Of a DNA stretch of 7,987 nt, positions 1 through 5,582 are shown in pieces (the stretch's first letter is position 1; each line of letters begins with the position of its first letter). A program made the position numbers and the translations under genes. Where the stretch lies: contig DNGD01000242.1 of the NCBI GenBank assembly GCA_003486725.1, forward strand, positions 1 through 7,987, in the 5' to 3' direction. The stretch is from Rhodospirillaceae bacterium. GTDB taxonomy: Bacteria > Pseudomonadota > Alphaproteobacteria > UBA9219. The notes under the pieces were generated by a model. The model worked only from the letters and a program-made list of their open reading frames with translations, searched no databases and was not told where the DNA came from.

Positions 1-27
1 TGTCAAAACATTAGGTTTAATGGGGTC

Positions 28-56
28 TGTGGATAACTGCTCAAAGTTGTGGATAA
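28..56 (-). promoter_or_regulatory. Two exact DnaA boxes, 20 bp apart
   Basis: TGTGGATAA occurs at 28-36 and again at 48-56. Read on the minus strand each is TTATCCACA, the strict consensus DnaA-binding 9-mer. Identity extends to 11 bp (TGTGGATAACT, 28-38 and 48-58). Both boxes face the same way and lie almost two helical turns apart, a spacing suited to cooperative DnaA binding. No other exact box was noticed in the window. They could belong to an origin that continues left of the window, to a DnaA-titration site or to a DnaA-controlled promoter. The sequence match is certain; the role is inferred. Confidence 0.6.
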
Positions 57-106
57 CTCTTGGAATGGCGTTATTCCGGAGAAACTTTCTCTTCAAACTT
101 ACCTAC

Positions 107-295
107 ATCGTCATCCTGGGGAAATTTTCTCTTCGCATCGATAGATGCGAAAGAAAATTGAACCCGGGATCCAGTTGGCCTCTACTTTAAAAAATGACAT
201 CCAACGTCGCGAATGGACAGGGCAACTGGATCCCTGATTCAACTTTCTTTCGTCGCACTTTGTGCACCGAAGAGAAAGTTGCTCGGGATGACGAT
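107..295. repeat. Head-to-head palindromic (REP/BIME-like) element
   Basis: An outer inverted repeat pairs 107-177 with 223-295 around a 45-nt centre. Each arm starts with ATCGTCATCC and ends with GGGATCCAGTTG. Inside each arm is another hairpin. The left one pairs 123-139 with 144-159 around a GATA loop, with one bulged C at 131. The right one pairs 241-258 with 262-280 around a TTT loop, with the matching bulge at 272 and a 2x2 internal loop. Stem bases differ between arms but pairing is kept, and the tips differ completely. Motifs of the type GTCATCC...GGATCCAG are typical of dispersed short palindromic repeats in several alphaproteobacteria. No open reading frame lies inside, so the element would be non-autonomous. 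Confidence 0.75.
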
Positions 296-341
296 AACGT
301 GAAAGTGCAGAATGACGTTAGGGTTATGTAAGCGGTTGGTA

Positions 342-950
342 TTACAAAACCGTCACGACCTTATCGCGCACAAAAAGCAATTGGTGGTCGTAGAGGGCGA
401 TGAGCGGCAGAGTACCGTTATATGTTGAAACAATCTCTCTCGCGGCCATGCCAAGATCAGCGTGATCGAGGTGGGGCACGATAAGAAAATCGACCAGCCC
501 CAACGCCTTTGTATTATCCAGATTTGCCAGCTTCGGATTGTCCATGACATCGACATAGGAAATATCGGGTGTGCAAACCATGGAACCTGCGCTTTCCCCC
601 ATATATATTGCGCCTTGCGTCAGCCGTTCCTTGATGAGTGCGCCAAAGTTGCATTTTTTCATATGCTCAAGCAGATAAAACGTGTTGCCGCCGCAAACGT
701 AAATAATCGCCGCGTCTTGCATCGCGCGGCGAACATCGTCCTCACTCTTTCCGGCAATATCATAGGACGTGAAAACAAATCCGGCATCTTCTAGTGGCTT
801 GATGTCGGCGGCAGGGTCGGGCGTCCACCCTTCGCCGCGCGCCGCCGTGTCTATAAACAAAACCTTGTTCCCAAGAAGCGGCTCATTTTCTAACAGAGCG
901 ACAATCTTTGCCGCACTCACACTAAACTCGGAAGCTAGGATCAGTTTCAT
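342..950 (-). CDS. Peptidase S51 family protein (PepE-like, dipeptidase E-like)
   Basis: This 202-residue protein belongs to peptidase family S51 (peptidase E), cytoplasmic serine peptidases; the classical member cleaves Asp-Xaa dipeptides. Its motifs are CGGNTF at 86-91, the nucleophile elbow GESAGS with Ser120, D134 or D137 shortly after as candidate triad acid, and PHLDH with His160. The order and spacing fit PepE, whose nucleophile is also Ser120, and the length is slightly under PepE's (about 230). There is no signal peptide. I chose the ATG at 948-950 because a GAGAG purine run lies just upstream and the family's N-terminus starts there. An upstream in-frame ATG at 1013 would add 21 basic residues unlike the family. 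The gene stands alone. Its upstream region holds the palindrome array and a leader hairpin. Substrate specificity cannot be read; cyanophycinase-like S51 relatives are an alternative but are usually longer. Confidence 0.85.
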   Translation of the reverse strand: MKLILASEFSVSAAKIVALLENEPLLGNKVLFIDTAARGEGWTPDPAADIKPLEDAGFVFTSYDIAGKSEDDVRRAMQDAAIIYVCGGNTFYLLEHMKKCNFGALIKERLTQGAIYMGESAGSMVCTPDISYVDVMDNPKLANLDNTKALGLVDFLIVPHLDHADLGMAAREIVSTYNGTLPLIALYDHQLLFVRDKVVTVL

Positions 951-1025
951 GTTTCTCTCGCCTGTTATGGTGGTTGACCCTCTTCGTCTTCTCGCATTTT
1001 CCCTCACCGTCATTGCCGACGATGG

Positions 1026-1048
1026 GAGTCCACCCCGCCTATGGACTC
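1026..1048 (-). other. Hairpin upstream of the peptidase gene
   Basis: GAGTCCA (1026-1032) and TGGACTC (1042-1048) form a perfect 7-bp stem with a 9-nt loop. It lies 76-98 bp upstream of the chosen peptidase start codon. It would be in the 5' leader if transcription starts in the AT-rich array further upstream. No U-tract follows on either strand, so it is not a normal intrinsic terminator. Its function is unknown. Confidence 0.4.
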
Positions 1049-1079
1049 ACAACAAGGTTAATATACCGGAATCCGATAT

Positions 1080-1085
1080 ATTATA
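1080..1085 (-). promoter_or_regulatory. Candidate -10 box for the peptidase gene
   Basis: The minus strand reads TATAAT exactly at 1085-1080, inside the palindrome array. No recognisable -35 box lies 16-18 bp upstream; those positions fall within the second palindrome. Transcription from here would start near 1073 and give a leader of roughly 120 nt. An exact hexamer in AT-rich repeats is weak evidence, because the plus strand also contains TATAAT at 1082-1087. Confidence 0.25.
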
Positions 1086-1114
1086 ATCCATTTAATATAT
1101 TAGAATCCGATATA

Positions 1115-1129
1115 TTAAATCACGTTTAA
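1115..1129. promoter_or_regulatory. Possible CtrA-type site (TTAA-N7-TTAA)
   Basis: TTAA at 1115-1118 and TTAA at 1126-1129 are separated by exactly seven bases, matching the consensus of the alphaproteobacterial cell-cycle regulator CtrA. The match falls across the junction of the second and third palindrome units, so it may just be a by-product of that array's AT-rich repeats. Confidence 0.25.
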
Positions 1130-1200
1130 TATATGGGTTCACCATATATCCAAAAATGCCACTTTTGGGGTCCCAAACCACGATTCACGCGCCCCAAAAC

Positions 1201-1216
1201 GCCACGTTTTTGTGGC
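1201..1216 (-). terminator. Weak hairpin directly after the rlmB stop codon
   Basis: GCCAC (1201-1205) and GTGGC (1212-1216) form a 5-bp stem immediately beyond the rlmB stop codon (1217-1219, minus strand). On the minus strand GTTTTGGGG follows, so the U-tract is short. A second inverted repeat, TTTTGGGG/CCCCAAAA (1163-1170, 1192-1199), lies further downstream. Together they may end the rlmB transcript, but neither is a strong intrinsic terminator. Confidence 0.3.
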
Positions 1217-2626
1217 TTATCCCCGCTGTCTTTTCACCTCATACAGGGCGACGGCGGCGGCGTTGGAGACGTTGAGGCTGCCGATGCGACCACCCGTCGG
1301 AAGCCTTGCCAGCTCATCGCAATGCTCGCGGGTGAGGCGGCGAAGGCCTTCACCTTCCGCACCCATCACCAGTGCAACGCGCCCACTGTGAAGACTGGAT
1401 TCGCTCATGTCCTTCTCGCCTTCTTCGGCCAATCCGACGCACCAGAAGCTCTCGGCCTGCAGCATATCCAGCGCACGCGCAATGTTCACAACGGAGATCA
1501 GCGGCACATGCTCGGCGGCACCGCTCGCGGTTTTCGCCATGATGCCGGTCGTTGACGGCGCATTGCGCTCGGTCACAATCACGGCCCCCGCGCCAAACGC
1601 GGCGGCAGAGCGCAGGATCGCGCCGACATTGTGCGGATCGGTGACTTGATCCAAAATCACAACGATTTCGGGGCAATTCTCTTGACCCAGATAATCATCA
1701 AGCGTGATTTCCTTGAGCGGCTCAACCTCTAAAGCGACGCCTTGATGCACGCTGCCTTGGGGCAGGAAATGCTCGATGTCCGATTTCTCGGCATGGAGAG
1801 GGGCGGGACGTTCGAGCTCTTTTTGTGTTGCTTCTTGCATGGCATCCGCCATCGCGGCCTGTCCGGCTTCGGTCGTCCACAGGCGATAACATTTGCGTTT
1901 CGGGTTCAACCACGCTTCGCGCACCGCATGCAGACCCCACAGCAAAACGCCTTGGCGTTGCAGGCTTTCACGTCTTGGCAACGGCGCGCGCTTTTCGCGT
2001 TTTTCAAAAGCGGGAGCAGGCGTTTTTTGAGGCGTTGCAGCCGCGCTCTCATGCTTTTTGTGGAACGAAGGTTTCTTGGCATAACGCGGCGTGGATTTTT
2101 TAAAGCCATCCGAAGGCGCATCATCGTCGCGGGTAAAGCGGCGCGGCTTGCGATCAAATCCACCTGATGAAGCACCGGCGGGCTTGCGATGATCGTCGCG
2201 TTTGCCAAAGGCTGGCTTCTCGCCGAAACGTGTAGACGGTCTCTTTTTGAACCCTTCCTCGCGCGGCGCGGCAGCGCTGTCATCATCACGCGTAAAGCGG
2301 CGCGGCTTGCGATCAAATCCACCAGAAGAAGCGCCAGCTGGCTTGCGATGATCGTCGCGTTTGCCAAAGGCTGGCTTCTCGCCGAAACGTGCCGGTGTTC
2401 TCTTTTTGAACCCTTCCTCACGCGGCGCGGCGGCGCTGTCATCGCTACGATCAAAACGGCGAGGTTTCTTGTCAAAGCCGCCAGAAGAGGCTCCGCCAGC
2501 AGCCTTCCGGCCTTCGGCAGGTTTATGGAAGGATTTGCCAAAGGAGGGGCGTTTCGCACCGCTAGAAGGGCGTCCTGTGGGCTTACCGGCTGGTTTACCA
2601 CCTGGTTTACGGGGGCTCGATTTCAT
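1217..2626 (-). CDS. rlmB: 23S rRNA (guanosine-2'-O-)-methyltransferase RlmB with a long repetitive N-terminal extension
   Basis: The protein has 469 residues. The core (about 225-469) is a SpoU/TrmH-family enzyme that 2'-O-methylates a guanosine of 23S rRNA using S-adenosylmethionine (G2251 in E. coli). GLHAVREAW (231-239) opens the substrate-binding domain. The knotted catalytic domain shows motif 1 around NVGAILRSAAAFGAG (333-347), motif 2 VALVMGAEGEGLRRL (417-431) and motif 3 IGSLNVSNAAAVALYE (448-463). Normal RlmB is about 245 residues, so residues 1-224 are extra: rich in Lys, Arg, Gly, Ser and Pro, with no predicted fold, and containing a 53-residue tandem repeat. There is no Met between residues 1 and 259, and the repeats stay in frame, so the extension is probably translated. 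The basic tail may bind RNA or ribosomal precursors (inference). The gene diverges from tRNA-Tyr. A TrmH-type tRNA specificity is less likely given the RlmB-like N-terminal domain. Confidence 0.9.
   Translation of the reverse strand: MKSSPRKPGGKPAGKPTGRPSSGAKRPSFGKSFHKPAEGRKAAGGASSGGFDKKPRRFDRSDDSAAAPREEGFKKRTPARFGEKPAFGKRDDHRKPAGASSGGFDRKPRRFTRDDDSAAAPREEGFKKRPSTRFGEKPAFGKRDDHRKPAGASSGGFDRKPRRFTRDDDAPSDGFKKSTPRYAKKPSFHKKHESAAATPQKTPAPAFEKREKRAPLPRRESLQRQGVLLWGLHAVREAWLNPKRKCYRLWTTEAGQAAMADAMQEATQKELERPAPLHAEKSDIEHFLPQGSVHQGVALEVEPLKEITLDDYLGQENCPEIVVILDQVTDPHNVGAILRSAAAFGAGAVIVTERNAPSTTGIMAKTASGAAEHVPLISVVNIARALDMLQAESFWCVGLAEEGEKDMSESSLHSGRVALVMGAEGEGLRRLTREHCDELARLPTGGRIGSLNVSNAAAVALYEVKRQRG
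2057..2488 (-). repeat. 159-bp in-frame tandem repeat inside rlmB
   Basis: Two full units and a partial third: 2330-2488, 2171-2329 and about 2057-2170, corresponding to residues 47-99, 100-152 and 153-190. Each unit begins SSGGFD[KR]KPRRF and ends GKRDDHRKPAGA. Long stretches are identical in DNA between the first two units; for example, GCTTGCGATGATCGTCGCG recurs at 2182 and 2341, exactly 159 bp apart. The third copy is shortened and diverged after FTRDDD. Near identity in DNA points to recent duplication by slippage or unequal recombination, with copy number likely to vary between strains. Confidence 0.85.
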
Positions 2627-2674
2627 GTTTTTGGTCTTTCTTGATAAAATTGTTCGCTTATCTTGCCTGCGGGA

Positions 2675-2704
2675 TTGACAAGCGCAAGGTAAATCCGTTA
2701 TTCC
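2675..2704 (+). promoter_or_regulatory. Candidate promoter for tRNA-Tyr
   Basis: An exact TTGACA at 2675-2680 is followed, after 18 bp, by TATTCC at 2699-2704 as a weak -10 box. Transcription would start near 2711, about 47 nt before the mature tRNA. A hairpin (2722-2730 with 2736-2744, one G-T pair) would lie in the 5' leader. The -35 match is strong and the -10 poor. Confidence 0.4.
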
Positions 2705-2757
2705 GACACCTCGCTTAGCATATTTACCCGCAAAACGGGTGAATAATCTGATCCTGT

Positions 2758-2843
2758 GGAAGGGTGGCCGAGTGGTTAATGGCAGCAGACTGTAAATCTG
2801 CCCTCGTAAGAGTACAGAGGTTCAAATCCTCTCCCTTCCACCA
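2758..2843 (+). tRNA. tRNA-Tyr (anticodon GUA)
   Basis: A complete class II tRNA. The acceptor stem pairs GGAAGGG (2758-2764) with CCCTTCC (2833-2839), followed by discriminator A2840 and an encoded CCA (2841-2843). The anticodon stem GCAGA/TCTGC (2785-2789, 2797-2801) encloses loop CTGTAAA with anticodon GTA at 2792-2794. A long variable arm (about 2802-2815) fits bacterial tRNA-Tyr. The T arm is AGAGG/CCTCT around TTCAAAT (2816-2832). It reads UAU and UAC codons. The gene diverges from rlmB and is followed at once by a strong terminator, so it is probably transcribed alone. Confidence 0.97.
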
Positions 2844-2878
2844 TTAAAAAAGCCCCCTAAAGGGGGCTTTTTTAATGG
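2841..2878. terminator. Strong bidirectional terminator overlapping the tRNA CCA end
   Basis: A perfect 17-bp inverted repeat pairs 2841-2857 with 2862-2878 around a TAAA loop. The core is GCCCCC/GGGGGC flanked by A6 and T6, giving an ideal U-tract on both strands. The lowest pairs of the extended stem are formed by the tRNA's own encoded CCA (2841-2843). On the plus strand it ends the tRNA-Tyr transcript; on the minus strand it would shield tRNA-Tyr and rlmB from antisense transcription. Confidence 0.93.
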
Positions 2879-3284
2879 TCAAATGATGAAGGTCCTGCAT
2901 ATCAAAATTGCGCGTTGCAGCAGCATATATCGTTTTTATTTGTCGCGACTATTACTTCAACGGCATAAGGAGAAGCGATGTCATCATAAACGTCTGATCA
3001 CTTCATTGATAAGACCCTTTGTATTCTGACTTTTAATTCGTCGAAATCATTCAGTACTTCTTCGCGATTTGCATTTTCCGCACATATGTGCATAGTGCCA
3101 CATTGCTGACACAAAGTGTCCCAGTTCAATCTTTTTTTGAACTTGTCTCAATCGTCCTACTCTGTACGCCTTAAGGCGCAGACTTTTGGAAGCAACAAAA
3201 GACGCGGATTGCCTTCGAACGTGTTCGGTCCGCTAACTTTAGCTCAATGCCAGACATTGCCCTTGTTCAACAAGAGGAGATCGT
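2879..3284 (+). other. Gene-free upstream region of the trehalose operon
   Basis: About 400 bp with no convincing gene. It contains a good Shine-Dalgarno (AAGGAG, 2967-2972) followed by ATG TCA TCA TAA (2978-2989), a three-codon frame that may be chance. It also holds the cluster of palindromes at 3080-3143. A hairpin pairs GCGGA (3204-3208) with TCCGC (3229-3233), with a CGAAC/GTTCG pair inside. CAATG/CATTG pairs at 3245-3259, and the palindrome CTTGTTCAACAAG (3262-3274) abuts the synthase ribosome-binding site. I found no clear sigma-70 promoter and no GGAAC-N16/17-CGTT general-stress (EcfG) promoter. Confidence 0.5.
3080..3143. promoter_or_regulatory. Cluster of three palindromes upstream of the trehalose operon
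   Basis: GCACATATGTGC (3080-3091) is a perfect 12-bp palindrome. GACAC/GTGTC (3108-3112, 3116-3120) is separated by AAA. AGTTCAA/TTGAACT (3123-3129, 3137-3143) surrounds a T-rich 7-nt loop. All lie 140-205 bp upstream of the synthase start codon. They could be operator sites or structured leader RNA. The symmetry is plain; a binding factor is unknown. Confidence 0.4.
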
Positions 3285-5576
3285 ATGATTTTATTGCGCT
3301 TTGTATTTCCGTTAATTCTGGTGTTAAGCACCTTGGCTGTCGTGGCGACACCCCTTGCCGAGAGTCTTGTCTCACGCTGGTTTCAAAAAGATGTGGAAAT
3401 GCGTTCTGAACTGATTTTTCAGTCCGTGGAATACACCATTACCGATTTGTGGAATCAGGGAAAACGGATTGGATCGTACAAAAAGCTTTTTGACAATATT
3501 GCCCGTGATGAACGTGTCTTGGGTGTTGGCCTTTGTTCGCCTGATGGACAGCTTATCACAAAAAGTGCGCAGTGGCCGCCCAATATTTCATGTCCAGTCA
3601 ATCTTCTCACTTCGGAGCCTGCGCATAATGCGCTGAAATTAGAGAAGGGCTCCGTCCTATCCAGTAGCTTCCAGCTCCCCGTAATGGATGCGATGAAGCC
3701 AAATTTTGTTGTGCTGCATGATTTGTCCTTTGCGACACAACGTGAAGGCCAGACGCGGTATTATTTAATCGGGTTCCTTATCATCGTTTCCTGTGTTGCG
3801 GGTTTTGTAACGCTTTTGACAGCCCGAATGGTGATGAAGGGCTGGATCGGCAAGCTGCGTTTGACGCTTAGTGATCCCCATGCACGTATTTCGAAACAGC
3901 GTTTGCCCCGAGAGTTCGTCCCGCTTGTTCGTGAAGTTCGGCAGATGCTGCGTGATATCAAACCGAACAGCTTTCCCCCTGAAAACATTAAAGTGGACTG
4001 GACGCCGCAGGCGCTTAACCGGCTTTTGACGGACGAACTACCTGATTCAGAAGTCATCGTTGTTTCAAACCGTGAGCCTTACATCCACAATCTGGAGGGA
4101 GGTAGAATCAAGATTATACGCCCCGCCAGCGGCGTAGTGACAGCGTTGGAGCCCATTACGCGAGCGTGTAAAGGCACGTGGATTGCGCATGGGAGCGGAT
4201 CGGCTGATCGTCAAACTGTGGATGGGGATGATCACATCGCCGTGCCGCCTGATGCGCCCGAATACACGTTACGCCGCGTTTTGCTGACGAAGGAGGAGGA
4301 AGAGGGATATTATTATGGTCTGGCGAATGAAGGGCTGTGGCCGCTTTGCCATATCGCTTTTGTGCGCCCCACTTTTCGCGAAAGCGATTGGCAAGCCTAT
4401 AAGGCTGTCAATCAAAAGTTCGCCGACGCTGTTGTTGCGGAGGCCAAAACAAGAAACCCTATCGTTCTCATTCAAGACTATCATTTCGCGCTTGCACCAC
4501 GTTACATCCGCGAACAGTTGCCGGATGCGACGATCATAACCTTTTGGCATATCCCGTGGCCCAATCCCGAAGTGTTCAGTATCTGTCCGTGGCGTGAGGA
4601 AATCCTTGCCGGACTTCTGGGAAGTTCTGTTCTGGGTTTTCATACCCAGTTTCATTGTCAGAACTTTATGGACTCTGTTGATCGCTTTATGGAGAGCAAC
4701 ATCAATCGAGACCAATCGATCGTTACCGCTCTCGGTAATGCCACGTTGATCAAGCCTTATCCGATTTCCATCGCATGGCCGCCGGAAGGTCTATCCGATG
4801 TCCCTCCCGCCGATGTGTGTCGTGAGAATGTTCGGGCGCGTTTTGGTCTTGGGAAGGACGTGCGTATCGGCGTTGGCATTGAGCGCTTTGATTATACAAA
4901 GGGCATCATTGATCGCTTTCTCGCGATCCGCGAGTTTCTCACGCTGTATCCCGAGTGGTGCGGGAAGGTTACTTTTATTCAGGCGGCTGCACCAACACGT
5001 AGCAGTTTGCCTGCCTATAAGGCGATTCAAGAGGAGACGCTCGCCGTTGCTGAATCCATCAATCGGGAGTTTGGCAAAGGAAAATATGTGCCGATCATCC
5101 TTCTTGAGCGTCATCACGAGCCTAGCGAAGTGTTCGAACTCTTCAGGGCTGCGGATTTTTGCACGGTCAGTAGCTTGCATGACGGCATGAATTTGGTTGC
5201 CAAGGAGTTTGTCGCCGCGCGTGAGGACGAGCAAGGAGTCCTGATCCTTAGCACGTTTGCTGGCGCGTCGAAGGAGCTTCTAGAGGCGCTTTTGGTTAAT
5301 CCTTATGATGCGGCGGGAATGGCTCATGCAATCTATAGGGCTCTGAACATGACAAACGAGGAGCAGACAGATCGTATGCGCCTATTACGTGAAATGGTGC
5401 GCGACAATAACATCTATTTTTGGGCGGCTCATATCCTGATGGATGCGGCGCGTATTCGTAAAAGGGCCAAGATCGAAGAAATCTTTATTGATCCAGCTAT
5501 CGAAAGCCCTGCTTTGGAGTACAAGGGGGCGGAGAACGTTTTTCCCTTCAACACTGCTGCTGTGAAGAAGAGATAG
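3285..5576 (+). CDS. otsA: Membrane-anchored trehalose-6-phosphate synthase (GT20) with N-terminal sensor-like module
   Basis: A 763-residue GT20 glycosyltransferase, expected to join UDP-glucose and glucose-6-phosphate into trehalose-6-phosphate. The catalytic region (about 254-735) has VVSNREP (259-265), QDYHF (397-401), the HIPWP stretch (422-426), GFHTQFHCQNF (451-461), IERFDYTKG (532-540; Arg and Lys for UDP-glucose phosphates in OtsA) and LHDGMNLVAKEF (631-642), so the key OtsA residues appear present. Classical OtsA is about 470 residues and soluble. Here, residues 1-253 add one membrane segment (about 4-27), roughly 130 residues predicted outside the membrane with Cys84 and Cys103, a second segment (about 159-181) and a HAMP-like linker (182-228). 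DERVLGVGLCSPDGQLITKS (75-94) resembles a Cache/PAS strand pattern. The start has a strong AGAGGAGA site (3273-3280). The phosphatase gene starts 6 bp after the stop. Glucosylglycerol-phosphate synthase is an alternative; the phosphatase neighbour favours trehalose. Confidence 0.88.
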   Translation: MILLRFVFPLILVLSTLAVVATPLAESLVSRWFQKDVEMRSELIFQSVEYTITDLWNQGKRIGSYKKLFDNIARDERVLGVGLCSPDGQLITKSAQWPPNISCPVNLLTSEPAHNALKLEKGSVLSSSFQLPVMDAMKPNFVVLHDLSFATQREGQTRYYLIGFLIIVSCVAGFVTLLTARMVMKGWIGKLRLTLSDPHARISKQRLPREFVPLVREVRQMLRDIKPNSFPPENIKVDWTPQALNRLLTDELPDSEVIVVSNREPYIHNLEGGRIKIIRPASGVVTALEPITRACKGTWIAHGSGSADRQTVDGDDHIAVPPDAPEYTLRRVLLTKEEEEGYYYGLANEGLWPLCHIAFVRPTFRESDWQAYKAVNQKFADAVVAEAKTRNPIVLIQDYHFALAPRYIREQLPDATIITFWHIPWPNPEVFSICPWREEILAGLLGSSVLGFHTQFHCQNFMDSVDRFMESNINRDQSIVTALGNATLIKPYPISIAWPPEGLSDVPPADVCRENVRARFGLGKDVRIGVGIERFDYTKGIIDRFLAIREFLTLYPEWCGKVTFIQAAAPTRSSLPAYKAIQEETLAVAESINREFGKGKYVPIILLERHHEPSEVFELFRAADFCTVSSLHDGMNLVAKEFVAAREDEQGVLILSTFAGASKELLEALLVNPYDAAGMAHAIYRALNMTNEEQTDRMRLLREMVRDNNIYFWAAHILMDAARIRKRAKIEEIFIDPAIESPALEYKGAENVFPFNTAAVKKR

Positions 5577-5582
5577 GATGTT

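Larger units (their letters stand above)
1..341. other. Gene-free stretch with DnaA boxes and a nested palindromic repeat
   Basis: I find no plausible protein or RNA gene in this stretch. It holds the pair of DnaA boxes near its left end and the large inverted repeat listed separately. A further partial copy of the repeat's stem sequence (about 78-95, related to 118-135 and to the complement of 268-285) lies just left of the element. The remaining bases up to the stop codon of the peptidase gene show only a weak AACGT...ACGTT inverted repeat (296-319). Confidence 0.7.
1057..1158. repeat. Three phased AT-rich palindromes, 34-bp period (operator-like array)
   Basis: Three degenerate 34-bp units run head to tail at 1057-1090, 1091-1124 and 1125-1158. 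GAATCCGATATATTA is identical in the first two (1069-1083, 1103-1117). TTTAATATAT starts units two and three (1091, 1125). Each unit is itself a palindrome: TAATATA/TATATTA (1059-1065, 1077-1083), TTTAATATAT/ATATATTAAA (1091-1100, 1110-1119) and ATATATGG/CCATATAT (1129-1136, 1142-1149). Their centres fall at 1071, 1105 and 1139. Half-sites of neighbouring units also pair with each other, giving alternative palindromes centred near 1088 and 1122. The array lies upstream of the S51 peptidase gene and behind the 3' end of rlmB. That location and regular spacing suggest binding sites for a dimeric regulator of the peptidase gene. The regulator is unknown. Confidence 0.6.

Noticed and set aside
1906..2601. 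Minus-strand open frame of 231 codons within rlmB
   Set aside because: It is a frame-shifted reading of the rlmB repeat region. Its own repeats simply mirror the 159-bp DNA repeat, and the rlmB frame carries the SpoU motifs.
2189..2644. Plus-strand open frame of 151 codons with internal repeats
   Set aside because: The repeated protein sequence is an antisense reading of the rlmB repeat; there is no family motif and no ribosome-binding site evident.
2722..2744. Hairpin just upstream of tRNA-Tyr considered as a terminator
   Set aside because: The 9-bp stem has a G-T pair and no U-tract on either strand, so it is only noted as a possible leader structure.
3181..3284. EcfG-type general stress promoter (GGAAC-N16/17-CGTT) expected for trehalose genes
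   Set aside because: GGAAG at 3188-3192 and CGAAC at 3216-3220 were examined, but no CGTT lies at the required distance.
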